Assembly (NCBI GenBank): GCA_963730535.1
Contig: CAVSRU010000005.1
Span: 620,001 to 684,000, forward strand
DNA length: 64,000 bases
Direction of reading: 5' to 3'
DNA from: DASSUW01 sp963730535
GTDB lineage: Bacteria; Actinomycetota; Thermoleophilia; Solirubrobacterales; Solirubrobacteraceae
Made by a program: the position numbers and the translations under genes. How positions within the stretch are numbered: position 1 is the first letter of the stretch; every line of letters starts with the position of its first letter. Below the pieces are notes generated by a model. The model searched no databases. It was given only the letters and a program-made list of their open reading frames with translations, and was not told the origin of the DNA. Shown here one piece after another: positions 41,691 to 50,418 of the stretch.

Positions 41691-41896
41691 GGCGAACGTC
41701 AAAGTCAACTGCGGCTGGGTAGGGAGGCGGAGTGTCACGGTTTCGACACTCCACTTTCGCGTGGGGTTGCTAAGTCCCGTATAGCGAGACTTTCCAGACC
41801 CACTACTTTCCGGACCGGCCGGAACTGCAACGAAACACCCGCGGATTGCCACGACACTCCGCGCCCTTCCCTCAATGCCGCCGTTGACGTTCGCCG
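41691..41896. repeat. Inverted-end intergenic element, copy D (different core)
   Basis: Ends GGCGAACGTCAAAGTCAACT then GCGGCTGGGTAGGGAGGC (left) and CCCTCAATGCCGCCGTTGAC then GTTCGCC (right). The left end has a 5-bp AAGTC insertion relative to other copies. The core differs: CGGAGTGTC recurs inverted twice (GACACTCC at 41743 and again near 41848), and AAGTCCCGTATAGCGAGACTT and CCGGACCGGCCGG are near-palindromes. The right end stops 15 bp from the stop of the SepIVA-like gene. Confidence 0.83.
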
Positions 41897-41911
41897 GGGT
41901 CGAAGGGGACG

Positions 41912-42376
41912 CTACGAGACTTCGGCGGGCTCGTCGCGGCCCTGGAGCCGCTCGCGGCCCCGCTGGACGGCGGCGATGAACTTCGAGAGGTTGACCTCGA
42001 GCGTGTTCAGGATCTCGTCCGCGTAGTCCTCAGCGCCCAGACGGATCTCACGCTCGCGGGCGCGGGCCTCGCCGATGATGTCCTCGGCCTGGCGCTCGGC
42101 CTCGCGGGTGACCTCCTGCTGGGAGACGAGCTGCGTCTGGCGCTCGCGCGCCTCCTTGACGATCCGCTCGGCCTCGCGCTTGGCCTCCGCCAGCATCTCC
42201 TGGCGCTCCTTGACGATCCAGCGCGCCTGCTTGATCTCCTCGGGGATCGTCGCGCGCATCTGGTCGAGGATGTCGTAGATCTCCTCTTTGTCCACGCGGA
42301 CCTGGTCCGTCAGTGGGACCTGCTTGGCGTTGTGGACGAGGTCGTCCAGCTTGTCGATCAGTACCAGGACGTCCAT
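41912..42376 (-). CDS. SepIVA-like DivIVA-family coiled-coil protein
   Basis: 154 aa. N-terminal LIDKLDDLVHNAKQVPLTDQVRVDKEEIYDILDQMR, then a long Glu/Arg/Ala coiled coil (about 45-150). This matches the actinobacterial DivIVA-domain protein SepIVA (Rv2927c type), which lies by the DUF177-rnc cluster in mycobacteria and acts in septum formation and membrane-domain organisation. Here it sits 16 bp downstream of coaD, within the same neighbourhood. An ATP-synthase-b-like helix resemblance is due to the coiled coil. Confidence 0.8.
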   Translation of the reverse strand: MDVLVLIDKLDDLVHNAKQVPLTDQVRVDKEEIYDILDQMRATIPEEIKQARWIVKERQEMLAEAKREAERIVKEARERQTQLVSQQEVTREAERQAEDIIGEARAREREIRLGAEDYADEILNTLEVNLSKFIAAVQRGRERLQGRDEPAEVS

Positions 42377-42392
42377 GGCGCTCCCTGTTTCG

Positions 42393-42890
42393 TCAGCGCG
42401 CGAGCGCTTCCTTCAATCGCCGCGCAACCGGCTCCGGGACGAGGTCGGAGACGTCGCCACCGAACGTGGCGATCTCCTTGACTCCGCTCGAGGAGAGAAA
42501 ACTGTACTGCGGGGACGCCATCAGGTAGATCGATTCGATGTCCGAGGCCAACTGGCGGTTGAGCTGATTCATCTCCAGCTCGTACTCGAAGTCCGAGATC
42601 GCACGCAGGCCCTTGACGATCGCCTTGGCGCCCCGCTCGCGCGCGAACTCGACCACGAGGTTGGAGAACGGCTCGACGCGGACGTTGTGCAGATGGCCGG
42701 TCGCGACCTCGATGAACTCGATCCGGTCCTCGGCGCTGAACAGCGATTTGCTCTTGCGCATGGAGGCGTTGACCACCGCCACGATCAGCTCGTCGAACAT
42801 CACCGACGCGCGCGTGATGACGTCGACGTGCCCGTTGGTGATCGGGTCGTAGGAGCCGGGACAGACGGCGATGCGGGGGTCAGGGGCCAT
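42393..42890 (-). CDS. coaD: Phosphopantetheine adenylyltransferase
   Basis: 165 aa. CoaD transfers AMP to 4'-phosphopantetheine in coenzyme A synthesis. The nucleotidyltransferase motif is PGSYDPITNGHVDVI; KGLRAISDFEYELEMNQLN and SPQYSFLSSSGVKEIA are CoaD-specific. The start overlaps the rsmD stop region by 11 bp; rsmD-coaD is a standard pair. Confidence 0.96.
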   Translation of the reverse strand: MAPDPRIAVCPGSYDPITNGHVDVITRASVMFDELIVAVVNASMRKSKSLFSAEDRIEFIEVATGHLHNVRVEPFSNLVVEFARERGAKAIVKGLRAISDFEYELEMNQLNRQLASDIESIYLMASPQYSFLSSSGVKEIATFGGDVSDLVPEPVARRLKEALAR

Positions 42891-43413
42891 GGATGCGGAT
42901 CAGTGTGTCGCCGTAGCGGCGTTCGTCGATGAGCGGGAGCTCGAGGTCGATCGGGGCGCGGCGGTCGCTCTCCACGACCACCGCCGCACCGGGAGCCAGC
43001 ACGGCCGGCAGCACCGCCGCCAGCTCGCCCCCGACACGCCCCGCCAGCCGGTACGGCGGGTCGAGGAAGACGAGATCGTAGTAGCGCCCGGCCGCCGATG
43101 CGGCACCGAGGAACCGACGGGCGTCGGCGCGGCGGACCTCGGCGTCCGCCCCGAGCGCCTCGAGGTTGGCCCTGAGCGAGCGGATCGCGGCCGGCGCGCT
43201 GTCCACGAACGTCGCGTGGGCGGCGCCGCGCGAGAGCGCCTCGATCCCCAGCGCGCCGGAGCCGGCGAACAGGTCGAGCACCCGGGCGCCGTCGACGCGG
43301 TCGCCGAGGATCGAGAACAGCGCCTCGCGCACGCGGTCGGAGGTCGGCCGGGTCGCGTCCCCGGGCGGAGCCTGCAGCCGCCGCCCGCCCCATTGCCCGG
43401 CGATCACGCGCAT
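42880..43413 (-). CDS. rsmD: 16S rRNA (guanine966-N2)-methyltransferase
   Basis: 177 aa. MRVIAGQWGGRRLQAPPG start, RPTSDRVREALFSIL, SAM loop VLDLFAGSGALGIEALSRGA, and catalytic LVFLDPPY (DPPY motif for N6/N2 amine methylation). Methylates G966 in the 30S P site. ATG at 43413 lies beside the divergent thioesterase. Confidence 0.95.
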   Translation of the reverse strand: MRVIAGQWGGRRLQAPPGDATRPTSDRVREALFSILGDRVDGARVLDLFAGSGALGIEALSRGAAHATFVDSAPAAIRSLRANLEALGADAEVRRADARRFLGAASAAGRYYDLVFLDPPYRLAGRVGGELAAVLPAVLAPGAAVVVESDRRAPIDLELPLIDERRYGDTLIRIHGP

Positions 43414-43460
43414 CCGTGGATCTTCCCGCGCCGGCCCGCCGTCAGTCAGACTGGCGCGAC

Positions 43461-43865
43461 GTGAGCGCCACGTTCGACACCACGACGCTGCACGCCGTCG
43501 TCCCGCTCGCAGGGCTGCTCGGCATCCGCGTCGTCGAGGCGGCGCCGGACGCCGTGGAGCTCGAGCTCGACTGGCGCGAGGAGCTCTGCACGGCGGCGGA
43601 AACGATGCACGGCGGCGCGCTGATGAGCCTCGCGGACACGGCCGGCGCGGTGTGCGCGTTCCTCAACCTGCCCGACGGCGCGACGGGCACGACGACGATC
43701 GAGTCCAAGACGAACCTCCTCGCGCCGGTTCGCGGCGGAACGGTCACGGCGACGGCCACGCCGCTGCGCGCCGGCCGCACGCTGATCGTGGTCGAGACCG
43801 AGTTGCGCACCGCCGACGCCCTCGTGGCCAAGACGCTGCAGAGCCAGATCGTGCTCGGCGGCTAG
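43461..43865 (+). CDS. PaaI-type hotdog-fold thioesterase
   Basis: 134 aa from GTG 43461 (an in-frame GTG at 43416 would add 15 residues). The hotdog signature is TMHGGALMSLADTAGAVCAFLN, with ELDWREELCTAAE before it and TTTIESKTNLLAPVRGG after. Such enzymes hydrolyse aromatic or other acyl-CoAs. The stop overlaps the convergent methyltransferase stop by 4 bp. Confidence 0.88.
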   Translation: MSATFDTTTLHAVVPLAGLLGIRVVEAAPDAVELELDWREELCTAAETMHGGALMSLADTAGAVCAFLNLPDGATGTTTIESKTNLLAPVRGGTVTATATPLRAGRTLIVVETELRTADALVAKTLQSQIVLGG

Positions 43866-44800
43866 TCGCGGGTCGTCCAGGCGGCGGCGACTTCGGCGAC
43901 GTGCCGCGCGTCGGTCCCGCAGCAGCCGCCGAGCACGCAGACACCCGAGAGCCGCGAATGCACGGCGGCGTAGTGGGCGCCGAGGTCGACGGGGTCGCCC
44001 TCGTCCAGCTCCTCGGCCTCGTCGAGCTCGGCGTGGCTCATGGTCGACGCGTTCGCCCGCAGGCCGCCGATCCGCTCGAGCCACGGGCCGCCCTCCTCCA
44101 GCACGGCGGCGAAGTGCGTCGGGTGTGCGCAGTTGATCATGAAGTACGCGGGCGCCGAGTCCGTCGCCTCGTCGACCTGCTCGATCGCCTCGCGCAGCGG
44201 CTGCCCGCTCGGCAGGCGGCCGTCGGTCTCGACCGTGAACGAGATGACCGACGGAACGCCGGCGTCCTCGGCGGCGCGGGCGATGCCGATCGCCTCGTCG
44301 ACGTAGGTCATCGTGATCGCGCTCACCATGTCGACCCCCGCGCCGACGAAGGTGCCGATCTGCTCGGCGTGGTACTCGGTGGCCTCGTCCGCGGTCATCG
44401 CGTCGCCGACCACGTAGCCGTCGCCGCGCGGCCCGACGACGCCGTTGACCACGGCGGGGACGTCCGGCGCGGAGTCCGCGATCTCCCGGATCAGCTCGAC
44501 GGCGCCGCGGTTGGCCTCCGCGAGCTCGGCCGGCGAGTAGCCGAGCCGCTCGGCCCAGTCGCGGCTCGCGCGCCAGGTCGCGGTGTCGAGCACGATGCCG
44601 GTCCCGCGCTCGCGGGCGACCGCGACGTAGGGGGCGTAATAGCGGCGCAGGGCCTCGACGCCGGCAGCGTCCTTGAGGAGGTCGAAGGATGCGAAGTCGG
44701 GCAGCTCGAGCCCCTCGTGGAAGATGAGCGTGGTCTCGAGGCCACCGTCGGTGATGAAGGGCCGTTCGCCGGAGAGCTGGGGAAGCATGATCGTGTGCAT
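43862..44800 (-). CDS. Homocysteine S-methyltransferase family protein
   Basis: 312 aa, single Hcy-binding TIM barrel. Zinc ligands: Cys in MINCAHP and the Cys pair in LGGCCGTDARH. DGGLETTLIFHEG and YHAEQIGTFVGAGVDMV fit the MmuM/Mht branch using S-methylmethionine or SAM as donor, without B12 domains. An internal ATG four codons in (MLPQLSGERPF) may be the real start. It follows recG on the same strand with a 42-bp gap. Confidence 0.88.
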   Translation of the reverse strand: MHTIMLPQLSGERPFITDGGLETTLIFHEGLELPDFASFDLLKDAAGVEALRRYYAPYVAVARERGTGIVLDTATWRASRDWAERLGYSPAELAEANRGAVELIREIADSAPDVPAVVNGVVGPRGDGYVVGDAMTADEATEYHAEQIGTFVGAGVDMVSAITMTYVDEAIGIARAAEDAGVPSVISFTVETDGRLPSGQPLREAIEQVDEATDSAPAYFMINCAHPTHFAAVLEEGGPWLERIGGLRANASTMSHAELDEAEELDEGDPVDLGAHYAAVHSRLSGVCVLGGCCGTDARHVAEVAAAWTTRD

Positions 44801-44842
44801 TTCACACCAAGACGTCGGAAACGGGTGGTTTATGCCGGCTCG

Positions 44843-46951
44843 CTACGCGGGGATCGGCTCGAGCGCGTCGGCGCCGAACGCGGCGACCAGCGCGTCGGCG
44901 AGCAGGGCATGCTCGGGCTCGCGCAGCTCGGGGTCGGCGTCGAGGATCGTCCGCGCCCGCATGCGGGCGCGCTCGAGCAGCTCGACGTCCTCGGGCAGGC
45001 GGGCGAAGCGGAACGCCTGCATGCCTGACTGCCGCGTCCCGAGCATCTCCCCCTCGCCGCGCAGCTCGAGGTCGATCTCGGCGAGCTTGAAGCCGTCGTG
45101 GTGGGCGCCCAGGGCTCGCAGGCGGGCCGACTCCTTGGGCCCGAACAGCAGGCACAGCGACTCGTGCTCGCCGCGCCCGATGCGTCCGCGGAGCTGGTGC
45201 AGCTGTGAGATGCCGTAGCGCTCGGCGTCCTCGACGAGCATCACCGACGCGTTCGGGACGTCGATGCCGACCTCGATCACGGTCGTGGCCACCAGCACGT
45301 CGGCGCCGCCGGCCGCGAACGCGGCCATCGACTCCTGCTTCTCGCGCGGGCGCATCTGGCCGTGAAGGAGCACGACCCGGAAGTCGCGCAGCTCGCCGGT
45401 GCGCAGCCGCTCGTACTCGGCCGTCGCGGCGCGCGCCTGGAGCGCCTCGGACTCCTCCACCAGCGGGCACACCACGAACGCCTGGCGGCCGGCGCGCAGC
45501 TCCTCGCGGATGCGCTCGTAGGCCCGCGACCGCTCGTGCTCGGTCGCGCACACGTGGGTGTGGATCGGCCGGCGGCCGGCGGGCAGCTCGCGCAGCACCG
45601 TGACGTCGAGGTCGCCGTAGGCGGTGAGCGCGAGCGTGCGCGGGATCGGCGTCGCGGTCATGTGCAGCACGTGCGGCGCCAGCGAGCTCGGCGCCTTGCG
45701 GTCGAGCGCGCGCCGCTGGTTGACGCCGAAGCGATGTTGCTCGTCGACCACGACGACGGCCAGGTTGTCGAACTCGACCGCCTCCTCGATCAGCGCGTGG
45801 GTGCCGACGAGCAGCTTCAGCTCCCCGGTGGCCAGCTTGCCGAGGAGGTCGGCGCGGCGGCCGGCCGGGGTCGAGCCGGTGAGCAGGGCCGCCTGCACGA
45901 GCTCGCCGGGCATCAGTGCCTGGAGCGTCGCGAAGTGCTGCTCGGCGAGCGTCTCGGTGGGCGCCATCAGCGCCGCCTGGGCGCCCGACTCGACGGCCCG
46001 CAGCATCGCGTACAGGGCGACGACGGTCTTCCCCGAGCCCACCTCCCCCATCAGCAGCCGCTGCATCGGCCGGTCGCGCATGACCTCTTCGTCGACGGCG
46101 TCCATCGCCCGCCGCTGGTCGCCTGTGGGCTCGAACGGCAGCGACTCGCCGAGCCACCGCGCGGTCAGCTCGCCGGGCGGGTCGAGCGCGGCGGCGCGTG
46201 AGCCCTCCCGGCGCCGGGCGCGACGCCGCAGGAGCGCGATCTGCACGAGCAGCAGCTCGTCGTAGGCCAGCCGCCGCCGCCCACCCTCGTGGTCGCCGAA
46301 GTGCGCGGCTTCGAGCGCCGCGCAGCGATCCGGCAGCCCGTCGTGGACGCGCAGCCGGGCCGGCAGCGGCTCGAGCGCGTCGCGGGCAGCGCCCCGCCAC
46401 TCGCGGACGAGGGCGAGGATCTGGGTCGACGAGAGGCCGTCGGTCGCCGGGTACGTCGCGACCTCGGAAGCCTCCGCGCCCACGGCCTCGCCGGTCTCGG
46501 CGTGGAACTGCACCCGGAAGCGGTTGCGGGCCTCGTACTTGCCCTGGAGCAGCAGCCGCGTGCCCGCCCGGTACTTGCGCTCCAGCCACGGCTGGTTGAA
46601 GAACGTCGCCTTCATGGTCCCGGTCTCGTCGGCCACCACGGCCTCGACGAGCGGGCGCATGCCGCGCCGCCGGACCGGGCGGCTCGAGATCGAGCGGACC
46701 TCCACGACGACGGTCGCCGTCTCGCCCGGGGAGAGGTCGATCAGCGTGCGGGCGCTGCCGCGGTCGCGCGGGAGGTACTCGAGCAGGTCGCGCACCGTGA
46801 GCAGCCCGAGCCGCTCGGCGGCGGCGGCCGCCTTCGGCGGCGAGACCGGCAGCGGCGCCGCGAGCCGCGACGGCCGCGGGTAGCGCGGCACGGAGGCGCG
46901 CAGCGCCTCGTCGGTCAGCGGATCAGCGGTCGCGAAGGCCGTGGGGGCCAC
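44843..46951 (-). CDS. recG: ATP-dependent DNA helicase RecG
   Basis: 702 aa, GTG start. N-terminal wedge/OB domain (about 75-180), Walker A MGEVGSGKTVVALYAM, DEQHRFGVNQR (RecG form of DExH), HMTATPIPRTL, and the C-terminal GRIGRGEHESLCLLF and LRGEGEMLGTRQSGM (TRG region). RecG remodels stalled forks and Holliday junctions. It follows fakA by 27 bp in the common rpmB-fakA-recG-rsmD-coaD order. Confidence 0.95.
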   Translation of the reverse strand: MAPTAFATADPLTDEALRASVPRYPRPSRLAAPLPVSPPKAAAAAERLGLLTVRDLLEYLPRDRGSARTLIDLSPGETATVVVEVRSISSRPVRRRGMRPLVEAVVADETGTMKATFFNQPWLERKYRAGTRLLLQGKYEARNRFRVQFHAETGEAVGAEASEVATYPATDGLSSTQILALVREWRGAARDALEPLPARLRVHDGLPDRCAALEAAHFGDHEGGRRRLAYDELLLVQIALLRRRARRREGSRAAALDPPGELTARWLGESLPFEPTGDQRRAMDAVDEEVMRDRPMQRLLMGEVGSGKTVVALYAMLRAVESGAQAALMAPTETLAEQHFATLQALMPGELVQAALLTGSTPAGRRADLLGKLATGELKLLVGTHALIEEAVEFDNLAVVVVDEQHRFGVNQRRALDRKAPSSLAPHVLHMTATPIPRTLALTAYGDLDVTVLRELPAGRRPIHTHVCATEHERSRAYERIREELRAGRQAFVVCPLVEESEALQARAATAEYERLRTGELRDFRVVLLHGQMRPREKQESMAAFAAGGADVLVATTVIEVGIDVPNASVMLVEDAERYGISQLHQLRGRIGRGEHESLCLLFGPKESARLRALGAHHDGFKLAEIDLELRGEGEMLGTRQSGMQAFRFARLPEDVELLERARMRARTILDADPELREPEHALLADALVAAFGADALEPIPA

Positions 46952-46978
46952 GGCGGCAATGATGATCGGCGGGTCGGA

Positions 46979-48607
46979 TCACTCGGCGGAGATCAGCCAC
47001 CAGTAGGCGGGCTGGTCTCCGCGGGAGTACTCGACGTCGACGCCGCCGGGCGCGAGCGCGGCCACCGCGGCGCCTTCGAGCGGCGCGCCGTCGCCCTCGA
47101 TCAGCGTCAGGAGCTCGGCCTCGCGACCCAGCTCGCCGAGCACAGCCTCGAGCGTCTCCCCCGGCTCGCCCCAGGCGACGATCACCTCGTCGACGAAGCC
47201 GACGGCGTCGCCGCGGCGGAAGCGGCCCCCGACGTCGTCGCGCGCCGCGTGGGTGACGGCGCCCGTCCGCACGTGGGCGAGCGCTTCGCGCATCGCGGTC
47301 GCGTTGTCGGCGGCCGTGCGGTCGGGGTCGAGCGCCACCACCGCGGCCAGCCCGGCCTGCATCGAGCGGGACGCGACCACGTGCACCGCCTTCTCGGCCA
47401 GCTCGGCGGCGCGCTCGGCGGCCATGATCACGTTCGGCGAGTTGGGGAGCACGACGACCTCCTCGGCGGGGACGTCGTGGATGCCGGCCAGCAGCTCGTA
47501 GGTCGACGGGTTCATCGTGCCGCCGCCGTCGAGTGCGACGGCCCCCATGTTCTCGAACAGCTCCCCGACCCCGATGCCGGAGACCACGGCGAGCACACCG
47601 CAGGCCTGGATCGCCTCGGCGAGCCGCTCGCTGCGGTCGGCCACCTGCTCGGTCATGTCGGCGACGTCGAGGTGGGAGACCTCGCCCACGCCGGCGAACA
47701 GCCCGGTCGCGCGCTCCGGCTCGTCCGTGTGGAGGTGGACCTTGAGCGTGTGGCCGTCGCCGACGACGAGCACCGAGTCGCCCAGCTCCTCGAGCGGCTC
47801 GGTCCACGACGTGGGCTCCATCCCCTGGCCGGTGACCGCGAAGTTCGTGCAGTAGCGGTAGGTCGTCGACTCGTGCTGCGGGTGCGTGACGCGGGCCGGC
47901 GCGTGGTGGGCGAGCTCCGGCGCCGCGGTGCCGCGCAGGGCGGCGATCACGCCCGCGAACATCACGGTCAGGCCGTAGCCGCCGGCGTCGACCACTCCGG
48001 CCTCGCGCAGGATCGGCAGCAGCTCCGGCCCGCGCGCGACGGACAGCTCGCCCGAGCGCAGCGCGGCCTCGAGCACGCCGGCGATCATCGCGTTCTGCTC
48101 GTCGTCAGGCACCTCGTTGTGCAGGCGCGGCTGCTCCATGTGCGCGATCTCGGAGGCCACCCGCGCGGCCATCTCGCGCACGACCGTGAGGATCGTGCCC
48201 TCGGCCGGCTCGCGCACGGAGAAGTACGCGCGGTCGGCGGCGCGGGCCATCGCGGCGGCGACCAGCACCGGGTCGACCAGCTCCCCGGGGCGGGAGATCA
48301 GCTCCTCGGCGGCGCCGCGCAGGAGCTGGGAGAGGATGACGCCCGAGTTGCCGCGCGCGCCGAGCAGCGCCGCGCGGGCGACGTTGTCCACCAGCTCGTC
48401 GCGCCCGATGTCGTCGATGTCACCCTGGGCGGACAGGCGGTCCAGCTCGTCGAGCACGGCGCGCAGGGTGAGCGCCATGTTGTCGCCCGTGTCGCCGTCG
48501 GCGACCGGGAACACGTTGAGGTCGTTGACCTCGCGGCGGCGGGACTCGAACTCGAGTAGGGCGCCTTCGACGACAGCGCGGAAGCGTATGAGGCTGGGAT
48601 CGGCCAT
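46979..48607 (-). CDS. fakA: Fatty acid kinase A (DAK/DegV-associated)
   Basis: 542 aa. An N-terminal DhaL-type ATP-binding domain has NVFPVADGDTGDNMALT and LGARGNSGVILSQLLRG. A middle domain contains RYCTNFAVTG and KVHLHTDEPERA, and the C-terminal FakA domain has VLPNSPNVIMAAERAAELA. FakA phosphorylates exogenous fatty acids bound to FakB. It lies between rpmB and recG, the typical place. No fakB (DegV) gene is in the window. Confidence 0.94.
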   Translation of the reverse strand: MADPSLIRFRAVVEGALLEFESRRREVNDLNVFPVADGDTGDNMALTLRAVLDELDRLSAQGDIDDIGRDELVDNVARAALLGARGNSGVILSQLLRGAAEELISRPGELVDPVLVAAAMARAADRAYFSVREPAEGTILTVVREMAARVASEIAHMEQPRLHNEVPDDEQNAMIAGVLEAALRSGELSVARGPELLPILREAGVVDAGGYGLTVMFAGVIAALRGTAAPELAHHAPARVTHPQHESTTYRYCTNFAVTGQGMEPTSWTEPLEELGDSVLVVGDGHTLKVHLHTDEPERATGLFAGVGEVSHLDVADMTEQVADRSERLAEAIQACGVLAVVSGIGVGELFENMGAVALDGGGTMNPSTYELLAGIHDVPAEEVVVLPNSPNVIMAAERAAELAEKAVHVVASRSMQAGLAAVVALDPDRTAADNATAMREALAHVRTGAVTHAARDDVGGRFRRGDAVGFVDEVIVAWGEPGETLEAVLGELGREAELLTLIEGDGAPLEGAAVAALAPGGVDVEYSRGDQPAYWWLISAE

Positions 48608-48695
48608 CTTGATTAAGTGTTCCGCCCTCCGGTCGGCGAAAACCCCACTCGCCGACCTCCGGTCGACGTTACGCTCAGCGGCGGCGGAATCGCCG
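48608..48695. terminator. fakA/rpmB intergenic hairpins
   Basis: GGTCGGCG-AAAACCCCACT-CGCCGACC (48631-48657) is an 8-bp stem with 11-nt loop. AGCGGCG-GCGGAAT-CGCCGCT (48677-48697) overlaps the rpmB stop codon. Both could end or process rpmB mRNA, but neither is followed by a T-run in the gene sense. Confidence 0.5.
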
Positions 48696-48884
48696 CTACG
48701 CCTTGGTGACCTTGCCGGCCTTCAGGCAGCGGGTGCAGACATAGACCCGCAGCGGGGCTCCGTCCTCGCGGATCCGGACCTTCTGGAGGTTCGGGTCGAA
48801 ACGCCGCCTGGTGGCGACCATCGAATGCGACCGGCTGTTGCCGAACGCGGGGCGCTTTCCGCAGGAGTGGCAGACACGGGCCAT
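48696..48884 (-). CDS. rpmB: Ribosomal protein bL28 (cysteine-containing)
   Basis: 62 aa from ATG 48884. MARVCHSCGKRPAFGNSRSHS start, RFDPNLQKVRI and VCTRCLKAGKV, so CxxC...CxxC zinc pairs are present. Part of the 50S subunit. A TATGCT -10 box (48900-48895) is 10 nt upstream. Five extra in-frame codons exist before the ATG but are unlikely to be used. Confidence 0.95.
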   Translation of the reverse strand: MARVCHSCGKRPAFGNSRSHSMVATRRRFDPNLQKVRIREDGAPLRVYVCTRCLKAGKVTKA

Positions 48885-48930
48885 AGGGCCGGCAAGCATA
48901 GCGACAGGGGGGCTTGGGTACGGTGTCTTG
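48885..48930. promoter_or_regulatory. rpmB / Ser-Thr kinase divergent promoters
   Basis: Minus-strand TATGCT (48900-48895) 10 nt before ATG 48884. Plus-strand TACGGT (48919-48924) 6 nt before GTG 48931. Unlike the other divergent pairs, these boxes do not overlap. Confidence 0.6.
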
Positions 48931-50418
48931 GTGCCCCCGGCCAGTCCGGCTCGTATTTCGCTGCCCGAGCGTTACCGCGTCGTCCGCCACATCGCGAACG
49001 GCGGGATGGCCGGTGTCTGGGAGGCGCACGACCAGCTCCTGAACCGCTCGGTGGCGGTCAAGGTGCTCGCCTCCCACCTGTCCGAGGACGACCGCGCGCG
49101 CCAGCGGTTCGAGCGCGAGGCCCGCGCCGCCGCCGGTCTCTCGACCCACCCCCACGTGGTCACGATCTACGACGTCGGCGAGCACGACGGCCGCGCGTTC
49201 ATGGTGATGGAGCTGATGGGCGGCGGCACCGTCGGCGACCGGCTGCGGGACGGCCGGACGATCGCCGACGACACCGCGCTGCGCTGGCTGCGCGAGGCAG
49301 CCGGGGCGCTCGACGCCGCGCACGCCGCCGGCGTGGTGCACCGCGACATCAAGCCCGGCAACCTCCTGCTCGACGAGCGCGACCGGCTCGCGATCGCGGA
49401 CTTCGGGATCGCCCGCCTGGCCATGGAGGACGCGCTGACGATGACCGGGCAGGTGCTCGGCACCGCCTCGTACATCTCGCCCGAGCAGGCGGTCGGCGAG
49501 CCGGCCACACCGGCCTCGGACCGCTACGCCCTGGCCATCGTCGCCTTCGAGCTGCTGACCGGCACCAAGCCGTTCCAGGCCGAGCACTTCGCGGCCCAGG
49601 CCCGCGCGCACGTCGAGGACCCGCCGCCGCTGGCCACCGAGCGTGATCCGTCGCTCCCCGCCGGCGTCGACCGCGTGCTCGACCGCGGCATGGCCAAGGA
49701 GCCGGGCGAGCGGTGGCCGAGCGCCAGGGAGATGGTCGAGGCGCTCGACGGAGCGATGGGCGCGAAGCCGGTCGCGGCGGCGGCGGCAGCCCCGGCCACG
49801 GAGGCCACCCGGCGCCTCGACGCGCCTGCAGCGCCCCCGCCTCCGCCCGCCGCACCGCCGCGCCGGGACGACGACGGACGCGACCGCCGCCCCGGCGCCG
49901 CGCTGCTCGCCGCGCTTGCGGGGTTGCTGCTGATCGCCGTGGTCGGGTTCGTGCTCCTGTCAGGCGGCGGAGACGGGGACGGCGAGCAGGCCGCGCAGCC
50001 GACGCCGACCGCGACGGCCGAGCGCACCCCGGAGAAGACGCGCGAACCGACCCCGACGCCGGAGGAGACGGCCGAGCCGACGGCGACGCCGGAGGAGACG
50101 ACCACGCCGGAGGCGTCGGGCGAGCCCGACCTTCAGCGCGCGGGCGATCTCCAGGTCCAGGGCTTCAACGCCCGTCAGGCGGGGAACTACGAGCAGGCGC
50201 TGGCCCTCTCACAGCAGTCGCTCGAGGCGTGCGGGGACGCGCAGGAGCTGAACCCGTGCGGCTACGCGCTGTACGAGGTCGGCGCGGCGCTCAACGCGCT
50301 CGGCCGGCCCGACGAGGCGATCCCCTATCTCGAGCAGCGCCTGAACACCTACGGCAACAACGCCGAGGTCAAGTCCGAGCTGAAGAAGGCACAAAAAGCC
50401 GCCAAGGGCGGGGACTGA
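48931..50418 (+). CDS. Membrane Ser/Thr protein kinase (PknB-type) with extracytoplasmic TPR-like tail
   Basis: 495 aa from GTG 48931. Kinase domain (about 13-275): NGGMAGVWEA loop, VAVKVL Lys, VVHRDIKPGNLLL catalytic loop, IADFGIARL, GTASYISPEQA. A Pro/Ala-rich linker and one membrane helix (about 330-352) follow, then a Thr/Pro/Glu-rich stalk and a short TPR-like part (QGFNARQAGNYEQALALSQQ ... GAALNALGRPDEAIPYLEQRL) outside the cell. No PASTA domains. The last 50 bp overlap the convergent transporter gene. Confidence 0.92.
   Translation: MPPASPARISLPERYRVVRHIANGGMAGVWEAHDQLLNRSVAVKVLASHLSEDDRARQRFEREARAAAGLSTHPHVVTIYDVGEHDGRAFMVMELMGGGTVGDRLRDGRTIADDTALRWLREAAGALDAAHAAGVVHRDIKPGNLLLDERDRLAIADFGIARLAMEDALTMTGQVLGTASYISPEQAVGEPATPASDRYALAIVAFELLTGTKPFQAEHFAAQARAHVEDPPPLATERDPSLPAGVDRVLDRGMAKEPGERWPSAREMVEALDGAMGAKPVAAAAAAPATEATRRLDAPAAPPPPPAAPPRRDDDGRDRRPGAALLAALAGLLLIAVVGFVLLSGGGDGDGEQAAQPTPTATAERTPEKTREPTPTPEETAEPTATPEETTTPEASGEPDLQRAGDLQVQGFNARQAGNYEQALALSQQSLEACGDAQELNPCGYALYEVGAALNALGRPDEAIPYLEQRLNTYGNNAEVKSELKKAQKAAKGGD

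Noticed and set aside
50369..50418. Misplaced stop of the kinase or transporter because of a 50-bp overlap
   Set aside because: Convergent 3' overlaps of 4-50 bp recur here (hydrolase/ilvD, sthA/SPFH, LysR/secreted protein) and both C-termini look natural.
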